Position numbers and translations under genes: made by a program
Origin: Undaria pinnatifida
Taxonomy: Eukaryota; Sar; Phaeophyceae; Laminariales; Alariaceae
Length of the DNA: 64,000 nucleotides
Assembly: GCA_012845835.1 (NCBI GenBank)
Contig: JABAKD010000002.1
Coordinates: 2,086,501 to 2,150,500, forward strand
Direction of reading: 5' to 3'
Part shown: piece after piece, positions 1 through 12,600 of the stretch
Numbering within the stretch: position 1 is the stretch's first letter
Layout of the letters: each line of letters starts with the position of its first letter
Notes under the pieces: model-generated
Databases searched by the model: none
Told to the model about the DNA's origin: nothing
What the model saw: only the letters and a program-made list of their open reading frames with translations

Positions 1-212
1 GCCATACTGCGTGTATGTCTTGCAATTCTTTACATCCTAGCCGGTCGCCCCGGTGGCGTATCAGGTTATCCTCGAGCCTGGTATAGGTCAGTTTCGTGAG
101 TTTGAATCCCCCCGAGTGCATACTCGTACAAACTCGTGGGGAATTTTTCTTGTGCACAAAATTGACTTGTGGAAAGCGCGAGGGCGTGAGTTAGCAACTC
201 TCGATGAAAAAT

Positions 213-323
213 CGACGAGCAGTGGGATTGCGGAACCCTATGCGCGATAAAAATTGAAGGCAAGAACCGGGGGGGAGAAGGGACGACACCTGTGACCACG
301 GCTTGTCCAGAAGCTGGAAAGTA
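213..323 (+). repeat. Family E dispersed repeat with poly-G run, copy 1
   Basis: gacgagcagtgggattgcgg, aaccctatgcgcgat, an interrupted G-run, acctgtgaccacggcttgtc, cagaag. Its last 30 bp are repeated at 403–437. Confidence 0.7.
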
Positions 324-589
324 GGTGTGTGTGGGAATAAACAAAAAAAAAAAAACATACCATGTACCGGGCACCAGGCACACTGCTGTAGTGTGTAGTT
401 TTCCTGTGACCACGGCTTGTCCAGAAGCTTGAAAGCAGATGTGTGTGAAAAACAAAACAAAACAGATCACAGCTCGAACATGCACACCCCGCTGCAGCAG
501 CCCGGGATTTTTCACATGGCCCATTCTGTAATCGTCATCTATACCACAGTGATTTCGACATAGTTTCCCTCTTAACGCCGTAACAACAA

Positions 590-657
590 GAAACCCGTTT
601 GGTGGGACTACTCACTTGGAGGTAATATAGGGCGGGGTTTTGGGGCTCTAAAGGGTT
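590..657 (+). repeat. Family C (TTAA-ended) element, partial
   Basis: aagaaacccgtttggtggga … gtttt ggggctctaaagggttaag. Same landmarks as the copies at 22–27 kb. The left end is divergent. Confidence 0.5.
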
Positions 658-769
658 AAGTCCCAACGAGGGTAGCACGAGCATTATACAGTATCAAAGT
701 CACCATGTTCTTCTACTCAATGTAAGTAGTTTCTGTCTTGCGATCATGTACTCTAAATAAAGAGTACAA

Positions 770-900
770 AATGGCGACGAAAAAACGCGAGAACGACAAC
801 AAGGATGACGACGACAACAACAGCAACCACAACGGCGACGACAACAACAACAACAACCACAAAAACAGCAACAACATGCAACAGCAACAACACCAGCAGC
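770..900. repeat. AAC/GAC-rich microsatellite-like tract
   Basis: Runs of aac, gac and acagc triplets (for example acaacaacaacaaccacaaa). They give Asn/Asp-rich and Val/Leu-rich frames on the two strands that I do not take as genes. Confidence 0.8.
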
Positions 901-1879
901 AATGTCCTTCTTCGCCAATCGATCGAACGACATTCTCCCCTGATAAGGCGAATATACACGGACCTGCATGGATGACAGAGTGGACGACGCAGCACCGAGT
1001 GTGGCCCGTTGCAAGCGCAAGCTTTCCCTCGCCTCCGCTGCTTGCCTGTCCCATCACGATGAACAAGACACAGGGGCGGGATGGGGAAGGGGAGTATATG
1101 CACTAGTGTATGAGAGGAAATGCAACCGTGAGAGGGGAAAAAGTGCAACACTGAGCGAGGGGCAAGTGAAAGAGTGTACGGGGGGGTAAGCGCAATAGTG
1201 GAGGTACATTCATTGGCATGGCCGTAGTTTTCGGTCGGAGTCTTTTAGATCATCGACTCTCGCGTCCCTTTAATGCCGGGATAGAGCACATTGGGCGTTC
1301 ACCGACCAGGCAAGCACAACATGCTTCTCGCTCTCGCTCACCCTAGCACTCCTGTAGCGCTCTGCAGAGAGCTGTGTATGGCGTTTTGCTCCCGCAGCAA
1401 GTGCTCTTGCTCATAGTCGCCGCCCCCGCTTGGGCTCCCCTGCTGAACCCTGATTTCGCGACGGGTAAAGGTAAACCGATGTCTTAACACGAAATATGCG
1501 AAATACTAGATACAACCTTCCAGTATAAAATGCAATGCAACATGCCTGCTTCATCATAAGAAACATGAAGCGGAAAGATGAACGCTTCAAGCACAAACAT
1601 AAATATAAGCAGTATCCCAGCACCAAGCAGAAAACAACGCGTGGGCAAAGAAGCGTAAACATTAACCATTTTACGATGTAGACTAACACCGGTACAAAAC
1701 CCAAAATATAAAAAACAAGATATTCCTCTTGCCCTCCCCCTGCGCATTTTTAGCACGCGTGGCATCACCTGGAAGACTTGAACAATTCCGTGGCTTCTCG
1801 TTTGCGCTGCATCGCTGCTGAGGTCTTCTTGAACTCCGTTGAAAAATCGAACAGGATTTCTCGATACCTTTATCGTGAG

Positions 1880-2040
1880 GAGGGTAGGGTAGGGTAGGGT
1901 AGGGTAGGGTAGGGTAGGGTAGGGTAGGGTAGGGTAGGGTAGGGTAGGACAGGGTAGGACAGGGTACGGTAAGGCAAGGCAGGACAGGGCTGGGTAGGGT
2001 AGGGTCAGTCAGGATAGGGTAGGGTAGGGATGCGCATCCA
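1880..2040 (+). repeat. (TAGGG)n pentanucleotide array
   Basis: About 13 near-perfect AGGGT units from 1880, then degenerate units with agg, aca and aag variants to about 2030. The pentamer is not the TTAGGG or TTTAGGG telomere unit. Confidence 0.9.
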
Positions 2041-2067
2041 TGCATCAGCCAATCGTGAGGACGGGGA

Positions 2068-2216
2068 TATAGGGAATGGAAGAATCGCACGTTAGGGTAG
2101 CGTGGTGTAGGGCAACTCAGGGTAAGGTAGGGTAGGGTCGCACTATAGGGAATGGAAGAATCGCACGTTAGGGTAGCGTGGTGTAGGGCAACTCAGGGTA
2201 AGGTAGGGTTGGATCG
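2068..2216 (+). repeat. 76-bp tandem duplication next to the pentamer array
   Basis: tatagggaatggaagaatcg … aactcagggtaaggtagggt occurs from 2068 and again from 2144, essentially identical over about 65 bp. Confidence 0.88.
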
Positions 2217-3752
2217 CGCACGCATGCGTCGGCCGAGCGTTATGTGGTTACGGGAGGGAGTGGGGGGGGGGGGCGCGGGGACGGGAAGCAAGTGCAAGCG
2301 CGGCGGGGGCGAAAAAACGGGAGAGCGAAGGGAGGAAAGGGAAGGGTGGAGAGATATACAGGTAGGAGAGAGGGGAGGGAGGAAAGGAAAGAGTGAGAGG
2401 GATGTAGGGGTAGGGAATACCGGAGGGAAGGGACGATGGGGAGGGGGGTGGAGGGTAACACCTTACCCCGTTAGTCTGGGCACCTTTGTGCGCCGATGGT
2501 GAAATCGCCATTCATACTCGATATTGTTTCGGTCGTAAAATTTCGATCAGACGGGGCCGTGCAAGCACTCACCGCTGCAGCATGGCCGAGTCTGCCTTGC
2601 GCCCCCCCTTCGCAACCTGCGCTCCCATTCGCTCGTTGCATTCTCCCAGCTGCACCAGAGATATGAGGGATTTGGGGATGAGGGAAGAAATCAGGGGGGG
2701 GGGAGAAAGAGGGCGAGTGAGGGAAATAGGGAAACAGTAAGAGGGTGAGAGAGAATGACATAGGGCGAGAGAGAGAAAGCAGCAGCATCAAAGTCATACC
2801 GCGCAAGATACCAACAAGGCATGAAAACCGAAGCAACCCTGACTCTAGAAGCAACCCTGACTCTGCACACGTTACCCTATTCGTACCACGACTCGATTCC
2901 CTTGGGGACTTTGCCACCATACACAGTACGCGACGGTACCTGAGAAGTTCGGAGCGAAGAAAAGGAGGCGTGATTTTTGCTCGAAGTTTCTTTTCTCCAA
3001 AACTAAGTGAACGCTATAACGCGTGAAATTGGAGGAGGACACACCCTGCTTCATACATGACCCAGACTGTAGAGCCAACCCCATACCAAGATTTTGTCAC
3101 TCTTTAAGAACTGCACGGACGAGTTTGGCGACAAATTGGTTGGATTTAGTGTGCGACATTTTTTGCTGTAGTAAAACCGCTACCTTACATGGTTTCGCGT
3201 ACGGTACAACAAAGCTGCTAGTGGTGTTATATAATGGCTCACCGCAGACAAGAGCTGATCGATTTCCCCCGCCAGGAGCTGCTCCTGGGTTCCATCCACT
3301 GGGTCCTCTGTGAACAAAAGCATGACACAACAAAGGGAGAAAAAAAACGTGTCAAACATAACACACAAGATAAACCTAACAATGTCAACAAAAACACCGT
3401 GAAAAAAAAACGAACATATTAATTCGCTACAAAAATACCTTGAAGAAAAGACCAAACGTACCATACGTTCGAGAATATCACCCCGAACCTACTTTCTTGT
3501 AAACGAGAAAATAAGACAAAGCATGATATCACAAATAGAGAAAGAGAAACAAGGGACAAGTAAAATAAAAGTCAAATTAGAAAACAACAAAACCGAACAA
3601 AAGGGGTCTCACAAAAATACCAAGGTAAACAAGATGTGTCATGGCAATACGACGAAGAGTACAAAAAGACAACAAGGCACAAAGCAAGAAAAAAAACAGA
3701 GCCGGACAGCTACAAAACTACAACGGACGAGCAGAGACAACCCTCTTCGTAC

Positions 3753-3888
3753 CTGCGTCGTAGAGGATGTCAGAGTCCATGCGCTGGGACAACCGCGAGT
3801 ACGCCTGCGTTTTCACCTGCAAAACCAGAAATGCGGCAAAATCGTTCCACGTCCGCACAAGAGGGCCAACAGCAGCGTCAGATCCTTG
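3753..3888 (-). CDS. Candidate exon of an unrecognised gene
   Basis: Between an AG acceptor (CCATTAG|CAAGG) and a GT donor (GACGCAG|GTACGA) a 136-nt frame is open and has a protein-like make-up (VRTWNDFAAFLVLQVKTQAY, SRLSQRMDSDILYDA). It ends in phase 1. A basic open stretch upstream (3915–4110, for example KKIQADAAKDRRQKP) could belong to the same gene. I recognise no family and see no certain neighbouring exons, so chance cannot be excluded. Confidence 0.25.
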
Positions 3889-5294
3889 CTAATGGCAAGC
3901 AGATATTTAGTTAACTTTCCGACGACACTAGCCAACTTTTTCCTGGACGGTTGCCCCATAGACTTGTCTATGGACCCGTTTTTGTAGATTTTTTGGAACT
4001 TCACCATTTTCCGGAAATACTGGTTTCTGGCGGCGATCTTTGGCAGCATCTGCTTGAATTTTTTTCAAGAAGATCTTGGACTGGGAGCGGCGAGATTTCG
4101 TGTCCTCCACACACTTCGCCCGATGAAATCAACGCCAGCGTCGTGAGATTTGAACGTGGCGAAATCGTTAGGGGCTGCGACCCACCCTTGGTGTACAGTG
4201 CTCACACTACCACCGGCGATGCGCGGCGGAAGCCCATGAGCCTGCTGATCAAAATACATTTAGTGGCTGGTGTGTGGAAACAGAGACAAAAACTGTCGAC
4301 TCTCGCAAGCGGCAAACATTCGAATTTCGAGAGCTTTTGACGGAAAACCACAGGACAACGCGGGCAACCTCTCGCACCGTAGAGCATGAATCAACATCAA
4401 GTCTTCGGCGTGCTATCACTTTCACTCATGTGGCCTTGTCCAGAACAAAGAGGGCTGGTGGTGGGTTGTCTCTATCTCGAGATCGAAGGTCAACCGGGGT
4501 TATGGGACAACGTTGACCGAGGCTTGATAAAAATTGGCGAATTGGGCCGCTTGACAAAAAGCTGAACCAGGACAAAACATTATCTTTCGTTTTTTCCCCA
4601 CAGCGACGGAACGGCAGTCTCTTCCATCAAGACACTAACAAAAAGTTTGGATTTTGAAGGGGTTAAACTATGGCCTTTTCATTAGCAACGGTTTCAGCAG
4701 TAGCAACAGCAGCAGCAACAGCAGCATACACACGAAAGAACAAAAGCAGCGTCAGGCCGTTCACTATGCGTATCCGATTTCGAGCTTCAGTTTGGTGAGA
4801 TCGGGTTTCAGCTATAAATAATTGTGCAATTCCAAAATCGAAACAGTCTTCTTGCGGGAAATCGGATATGAGTTGGGTGCGCGTGCATCCAGGCATTCAA
4901 GCCCACGTAGAACAACGGTCGTGGTCTGCAGACGCGCAGAGGTGCGCCGAGTGGGCTCCATCTAGCGCGGATCCAAGCGTCCAAGCCCACGCTGACTGAC
5001 TCTAGTCTGCCGACGAAGAGACGTGCCGAGTGTGCTTAACCTGTCTTGGTGTTTTTATTTGACACAATCGAAACTCCCAGCTGACAGGCAGCTGCTGTAG
5101 TGTGCGCAGCCACGGAGGGGCGCGCGATGATAGCGCTTCTCTTTCGCTTTAGGTTTGACCTCGCACCGACCGACGGTAGGCTGTTCGCGGAGAGATGCGC
5201 CGATCCTCGACTGCGCGAAGCATCGATCGTCCTGTTGCTGCTTGAGTGGATAACATTTGGAACTGAAAGACCCTCTTATATCAAGTTGACAACC

Positions 5295-5425
5295 TGTCTG
5301 TCTGCCTGTCTGTCTGTCTGTCTGCCTGTCTGTCTGTCTGTCGCTTGTTTACCACTGTCTGTTCGTTTGTCCACCACTCTGTCTGGTTGGCTGTCTGTCT
5401 GTTTGCCTGCCTATCTGCTTGTTTC
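5295..5425 (+). repeat. (CTGT)n tetranucleotide tract
   Basis: ctgtctgtctgcctgtctgt repeats with scattered changes, extending in degenerate form to about 5425. Confidence 0.9.
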
Positions 5426-6984
5426 TACTAGCCTGGCTTATGTTGAAGGAAAAATAAAATTCAAGGATCACCCGGGAAGTCAGTCTTCCGACGCTGCGTA
5501 AATTAGCCCCGCCGACGATGGCCCGGGGAGGGAGGGACGGTAGAATTGGCCTACTGCCTGTACACCCATGTATAAACAGGGCAATAAGAAAGGCAGGCTG
5601 AACTCTACAGGAATATCGGAAGCCCTTTAGTCGTTGTACTGAAGAAAGTGCAAAACGCACCCTCTGCCAAATAAGAAACCCGGCCTGGGTTAGTGTTTCT
5701 GCTTCATATTACGGTACCGGTAGGTCTTCTGTGCGGTAGACATGCCGAATGCTACGGAGGCTACATACTGCCGCGAGTGAGGCGTAAAAAAAGGCAGGTG
5801 GAATCTGCCTCCCGGCGGGACTCAGAGAAGTAATCCGAGAAAAGGAAAAACGACGCCAAAAGCGTGTAGAACTACGCAAGGGAGCGAGAGGGAGGAGGGC
5901 GGAGGGAGAGCTGGACAAATCGACGCTTTATCTTCCGTATACATCCAGCACGTTTGGCACGCCATTCGCTTACGGCTTACGGACGGCGGTATGATATGGC
6001 ATCGCGTTCCATTTGCCATGTACAAACTGGTGTAGGTACCTGGTATGGTATCATACCTGTTAGATAGCAGGCACGCAGGTAGGAGGTACAGGTATTACTA
6101 GTGCGGACTTTGGACGTACTGGCACTGGGCTAGTGTGCTGGAAGTCGCTATCATATTTACAGTGGAGAGAAGAAAAAAACAACATGCAGGTGAGGGTGGG
6201 CTCGAACAGGACGGAATGTCATACCCCCCCTGAGTGATACGAGTACTCGAGCGGCGTACTGGTGTACTGGTACCGCAAGATAGCCACGCAAAGCTGCAGC
6301 GCGGTACAGCAGTACGAGCCCAGACGTCTCCTCAGAGTAGCGAAGTCGTGTTCAACACAAGAACCCGCTGAGGCGAAGGTTCGCCACGGGCGTTGCCAGA
6401 GGATAGTCGGCTGCACATTTGCAATCAGCGCGTGGCACGTTGCGGAACAATTGGAGCGTGCGTGACGTTGCGGAGAAATTGGGCAACACCCGAGTTGGGC
6501 TACGAGCAGGCTGTTGTCTGGCCCAACAGCTACCCTCTATCTCTCGAGCGTTTTGCGTGCTTTGTCTCTTGTTCTCCTTTTGTTCACAGAAGCGACTGCA
6601 TTCTAATATATGTTGCGTGGAGATAAAAGAGGGGCGACATATGCAGGGACAAGACCCGAAATTGAGAGTGCAGCGCTGCTTTTTGGTGTCTTGATGACAC
6701 TCACCTCGAGGTCTGCTTCTAGACGGTGCGCCTCGCGCCTCAGAGCCTCCATGTTGCGTCCTGATATGCTCTCGTCTTTGCTGTGCCTATTCTGCTATAC
6801 ATCGGAAACTTTCGCGGGGACGTGTGCCGGAATTTCCCTATTCACACATGGTTCATAGAAAAGTAGAACTCCTTTCAGAGATATTCAACACCACAACACA
6901 CAAACACCACAGCAGTGCAACCACACAAAGGCACAAAGGCAAGGAAGGCGGTACTGCGGCAATCACTGTAAGCCATCTATCTCG

Positions 6985-7400
6985 ACTGGTGCTCACGTTT
7001 TCACGCTTAGCAAGGAGACTGATGGGATGCCTTGTGGGTTGGTCAAGCTAGAGACTGGGCGGACAGCACACCGTCCCATTTCGTTGACAAAATGCAGTTT
7101 TTCCGGAAATATAAATCACGATTATTATGTGAATGAATATGTAACCAGTCCTTATATTTATGAACTATTTGAAGCAGGGCAGGGGCAACACAGCAAGCAC
7201 GCACCACTGACAACCTACAGCAGTACGTAGCTGCTGCACACCTGACTCTGCCCCACCGTCACTGACTGTGGTGACCTTCTTGTTCCAGACGACGGCTCAC
7301 GTTATTATGCTTAGCTAATATATTGGTGGGGCGTAGCTAGTGGGATGCCTTGTGGACTGATGGAGATGGACGCTGGACACTGGACAGACAGCACACCTTT
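6985..7400 (+). repeat. Duplicated ~110-bp segment
   Basis: ctcacgttttcacgcttagc … gatgggatgccttgtgggtt … cggacagcacacc at about 6990–7075 recurs at about 7290–7400 as ctcacgttattatgcttagc … gtgggatgccttgtggactg … cagacagcacacc. Confidence 0.65.
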
Positions 7401-8569
7401 CCTTTGTGTTCGACCTTCGATAGCGGTGCAGTTGCCCCAACAGTGGGAGGAGTACGATACATGGAACCAAGAAAGTACCATTACCCGGTGTACCGCAAGC
7501 ACAGCAAGCACGCACGGCAAGCACGAGTAGTGCTGCTGTTGTACACCCCACAATCGGTTTTGCCCGAACATATTTGGCTCTAGTGTGTGGTGGCATGTTT
7601 TTTCGAAGACTCTTGCTGTGCGCTTGCCCGTGCGCTTGTCAGTACGACTCGCCAATCGAATTACCGTGCTCGTTACTGCTGTACCAGCAATTGGGTACTT
7701 GCGATGTCCCTGGTGTATCTGTCTCGTAGTTTTGTGACCACAACGCTTCTCTCTAGGGTAATGGATCGGCACGGACACTGGGCGTGCTGGGTGTAGATGG
7801 CTAGAAAGAAAAGAACGGTCTAATGTCAAGAACACACACAACCGTAGGGCGGACACGGCGAAACACACAATCGTAGAGCTGACACGGCGACGCACGAGTA
7901 TAATACGTTGGTGTACAATGCCGTTTACAATACGGTTTCTGGCTGGTGTGACCTGAACGAATGCATCTGGTAGGGCCAGAGATAGATTCCAAGCGGACAC
8001 TACCTTGATATATTCCTGGTATCTGGTACCTGGTACGCCACGGGCAGCAGCAAGCAGTGTGCCCGCACAGCAGTCGGTTTCAGCACTACCAATACCTTTG
8101 AACTGTTGTTGGGGTGGAGAAATAACATGGCCTGGCCTCTTGTGGCCAGCGACTATCCCTCACAGCTTTGATCGCGTAGCTTCCTCGGTATCATCCCTCG
8201 CCTTTCGATGTGGGCCTGCCTAGCTGCGCAAACCTCCACAAGCAGTGGTCCTCCCTACCAGTGGTGTGCTCTTGTACTACAAGATCATGGAGCAATAACG
8301 CCAAATACTCCTATTGTATTGCTAATAAACAATAAACTTATACCAGGTACAGGCCACCCCGCTCTTGGTTTCTTAGGTGGTGTCGCAACCTGGTAGACGG
8401 CAGACAGCAGAAGTAGTACCTCGTATATACCGAGTCAATTTCAGCCCTACCGTAGAACTGCTGCTGCTGCTGCTGTGTGTTGTGTGATTATTAGCAAACC
8501 GTATTTTCTACAACGACCCTCCGGCACACCTAATGTTTGTGCTAGTGTAATACAGAGGGGGTACGAGTT

Positions 8570-9285
8570 AATAACCCTTCTTAGGCTCTTTCGGGGGAAA
8601 ACATGAGCCTTCTTAGGCTCTTTCGAGGGAAATATGATGAGCCTTCTTAGGCTTTTTCGAGGGAAACATGAAAAAATTCAAATTTTACTCACCGTTGCAG
8701 AGCATGTGGGCTTCGGTTTTTAACCGCTTTTGCACTTGAGCGGGAAAAACATGCCGAAAATTAGTGGTGAGCCTTCTTAGGCACTTTCGAGGGAAACACG
8801 AAAAAAGTCAATTTATACTCACCATTGCAGAGCATGTGGGCTTCGGTTTTTAACGGCTTTTGCACCTGAGCGGGAAAAAAAAGCCGAAAATTGCTGATCA
8901 TTACAGTAGCACCGACCACACGAGGCAGCCCGGGAAGCTGGGGTAGGAGCAGTGTCCGAATTGTAGTGTAAGCGGCTGTGTGACACGCGTGCAGCATCGC
9001 ATACTCCTACTAAGGCACTTTCGAAATAAAGCATGAAAAACGTCGAAATTTGCCCACCTTTGCAGCATGCGGGTTACGGTTAACAACCCCTTTCGCACTT
9101 GAGCAGGAAAAAATGCCGAAAATGACTGACAATTATAGCCGAAAATGACTGACCATTATAGCCGAAAATGACACTATTATAGCCGAAAATGACCTACCAT
9201 TATAGCCCGGGCAACTGGGGTAAGGGCAGTTTCGGAGTTGTAATGTAAGGAGCTGCGTGACACGCGTGCCAAAAGCATCGTGATG
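8570..9285 (+). repeat. Tandem repeat block upstream of TIM9
   Basis: Two ~128-bp units (8639–8767 and 8768–8894: gagccttcttaggc … gcagagcatgtgggcttcgg … gagcgggaaaaa … gccgaaaatt) and a third diverged one (9010–9123). Then four ~23-bp units of gccgaaaatgactgacca ttata at 9110–9205. A 70-bp piece with gtgtgacacgcgtg recurs at 8931–9000 and 9208–9280. Confidence 0.85.
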
Positions 9286-9538
9286 CTCTCACTTGACCTG
9301 GGCGTTGTGCCCGAAATAGCAGGTAATATTTTCCTCTCTCTCCGTTTGTTGCTCCCGTTTGTTTTTCTTTTTCTTTTATAGATTAAGAGGGACGGGATTC
9401 ACAGAATGTAAATGTATATATATACTGTTCTTTTCGACGATTGTGCGCGTACGAGCCGGCGCTGTTTTACGATTTCTCCCGTTTGTTTTGGGTTTCCTCT
9501 TTTTCGTTTTTTGCTCCTCGCTTCTTTCAACGGTTAAG

Positions 9539-9607
9539 ATGGACGGGCTTCAGGGAATGACGCCCGTTCAGCAGCAGGAGTTCCTGCAGCACTTGGAGAA
9601 CCAGCAG
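9539..9607 (+). CDS. TIM9: TIM9 exon 1 (residues 1–23)
   Basis: ATGGACGGGCTTCAGGGAAT opens the frame; donor CAGCAG|GTGACA. Encodes MDGLQGMTPVQQQEFLQHLE then NQQ. Confidence 0.93.
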
Positions 9608-12600
9608 GTGACAAGAGAGGGAAAACATATGTAGAGGAAGGGGACCGGGGGAAGGGGCGGGGTGGGGGGGGGGCAGGGGACGATAGAGAGGGAGAAAGGT
9701 AAACGGTGCGGGTGCCCGGCAGGGAATATTGGCTGGGGGGTAGGAAGGGACGTAGGGGGGGAGGGAGGGAAGGGGGCAGGGAGGGAAGGCGGTGGGGTGA
9801 CGCGGTCGGGGGGAAGACGGAGGGCGGCAGGGAGGGCGAGAGGAAGGCAGGGGGAAGATATAATGAGGAGGGGAGGAGGGAGCGAAGAGGGAAGTTATGT
9901 GCTTGTATTTCCAAAACCGTCCCCCGCTTGGCGCTCATGGCTGTGCCTTTCGCGTGGGTGTAGCGTTGCTACGCCGCATCTGTCCGGATCGCGCTTCCTG
10001 TATCCGGTGTGGCCGGCGCATCCCCCCCCCACCCCCCCAACCCCAGCCCGCCCCCCTCTCCACTCCCTAGTCACCATCCCGACCGGCATTGTCCCCCCGG
10101 TGACCCCCTACCACCCCTTGTCTGCTGCCTCCTCTGCTGCATGTACCAACCGTTTTTCACTTCTGTAGAGGAAAGACTCGCTGTCGATGTACAACAACCT
10201 GGTCTTCCGGTGCTTCGACGAGTGCACAAAGGTTGGTTGCTTAGTTGGTTGGTTGTTTTGGTCATTCCCGGGGACTATCTTCGTACACCCAGAGTGCGAA
10301 TCTTGACTTAATTTACGATTCTTATCGACTTTTGTTTGGTTTCTCCTAATATTTGTTTTGTTTCCAACGAAAAGTCCTTTTGGAAGCCCGCTCACGTTTT
10401 CGGGAACAAACTACTTGGAATTTGTGTGGGGTCATTTTTGCCGTGGTCAAGGGGTTAAGGTGTGACGAACGACGCCCTAAACTGCCGTCCATGCCCTGCT
10501 GGCGGTCTACATAAGCTTTGTCTACCAATTTCTAAGATTGTATTGTCGATATGCGTGTGTGCTCTATATTGACGATGGCTATTCTATGGTGCCTTGTCTG
10601 GCACTCGTTCTACGAGCTCCCACAGGGCGACGATAGTCTATACACTTCCCTTTCTCTGCCTGTACATCACGCGTGCCCTTCTGTGAACCTTCTCATACCC
10701 GGGCATCAACCGGTGGATGCATTCGATAAGCTAGCGTGTCGAGATGCGTCCACTGGTAGGTGCTCGGGTCGGGATGGGTTCACGGGTGGGTTCTCATAGC
10801 GACAGCACGGGAGGGGTACATGTAGACACGAAGCAGAACATAGAAGAACACAGGTATATATACCAAGATATAAAGACGAATTAGTGGGGTTCTCCCGAGG
10901 TCCATATGGTGTGCTTCGGGAGAAACATCCTTGTTGTCTCCACGAACTCCCTGACGGTTTCGTAACCATCTCGTACGCCTCGTACCGTCGTCATGTGTTT
11001 TATATAGTTGTGACTGACGAAGCCCAAAACTACCGTCGGCTGACATTCTCGGTGTAGCAACTTTTAGCGTGAGAATTCCTTACGGTGTAACTGGTGACGC
11101 CACTAATGGCCGTCTCCTGGTATATTGGCGGTCTGTAGATACAGCCGGCGTCCCCGGTGGCCCAGGTAAGCCGCGCAACTACTGAGGCCGATTTGTTGAT
11201 ACCTGATATGCCGCAAAGGAGGGAAAGTAAACTACGCCGAGAGTGCTAGAGCCCGAGTTGGCAAAATGGGATGCAAAACGACGAGCAGTGGGAATGCTGA
11301 ACCCTATACGCGATACGAATGAAGGCCCGTACCGGGGGGGGAGAAAGGGATGACCCCTGTCTGTGGCCACGGCTTGTCCAGAAGGTTACGCGAGGGTGAA
11401 ACCGCTGACGGGTGGAGCTCGAAATTGAAAGCGATGATTTATATATATACAATGTTCTCGTTTGAGTGTGAGAGCTCCTTTACTAGGGCTCTCGTCAACT
11501 AGTTATTAGTTGGCTAGGTATTATTGTTAGTTGTGGCGGTGCTGCCTATCCATTTTTTTTCACGTTTGGGTTTCTTCCTTGTAGAAAGGCTTGCTAGGTA
11601 TGGGGTACGTGTTTTACGGCATCTCTTAAGTAGTACTACCACACTGCGAGCACGCAGAGAAGCCTTCTATCGTTGGCTCTAATGCATTCGTGTCTCTATC
11701 GTTGGTGTACTCACTGTCCAGCGGATAATGAGCACCTCTGGCTGGGGTGTGTGAGCAATGCTCACCCTGAGCTGCGTGTCTATTCAGCGCAGATCACAAG
11801 GCGGAGAACTTAAATGAAACCACGTAGAGCACGTATTGATTTCGTGTGTTCGTCGGTAGCTCATCCAATAACACGGAGGCTATGGCGGCATGGTAGTTTC
11901 TTGCTCAACTATGAACCGCTCTTGAATCGCCTATGATGATTAATTTTTTTTCTATGCACCCGGAAGAAGTAACACCCGTCTTTCTATGTTCTTTCTTTTT
12001 TGTGCTCTTGTTTTGGCGGTGGTGTGCTACCGCGTGCCACATGAGTGAGATACCCCTAAATGGGGACGGCATGTCCAGATGGGGACGGCATGCCCATATT
12101 TCTGGTGCATCGTCTATGAAGTATGACCAAAAGAAACGAAGGTTATACCGTACCTCTTTCGTGATCAACCCCAAAGCTAAACTTGGGCCGATTTATCATA
12201 CTTTTTTTTTGTTTATAATGATGCGAAATCGCGTGTTTTTCCCTTCTCCCCTGTAGAACTCCATCCACGTGTTCGGGGGCAAGCTGCTTGGAAGTTCTAT
12301 GGATTTTTAGGGCCAATACTGTATCATAAAAATGATTAAGGTGTGACGGCGCCCAAAACTGCGGTCTGCTGACATCTAGGCAGCCTACGTAGCCTCAATA
12401 CCAGGTATGCCAGTTTTAGCGTCGGATCTCCAAGTGCGACCTTCGACGCCAAAAACTGCAGCCTCCCCAATTTTCCATTTTTTGCGATCTTGACTCAGCG
12501 TTTCACTAGCTTTAGGTAGGATCACCTTCATCCTGGTCCAATCTCTGAAAACATCCTATTTAATGGTCAAATTCCAAGATTCCCCCCCCGAAACGAGATT

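Noticed and set aside
1880-2040. Telomere repeat
   Set aside because: The unit is the pentamer TAGGG, not a known algal or plant telomere unit, and it is interstitial.
7311-8000. 229-codon frame on the minus strand
   Set aside because: Overlaps the duplicated 7-kb segment, has open shadows on the other strand, no family resemblance and no splice-flanked conserved block.
8570-9210. CRISPR-like array
   Set aside because: The repeats are adjacent or overlapping without unique equal-length spacers, and the window is eukaryotic.
9662-10168. 168-codon frame within TIM9 intron 1
   Set aside because: Arises from G-rich low-complexity sequence in the intron and is open on the other strand as well.
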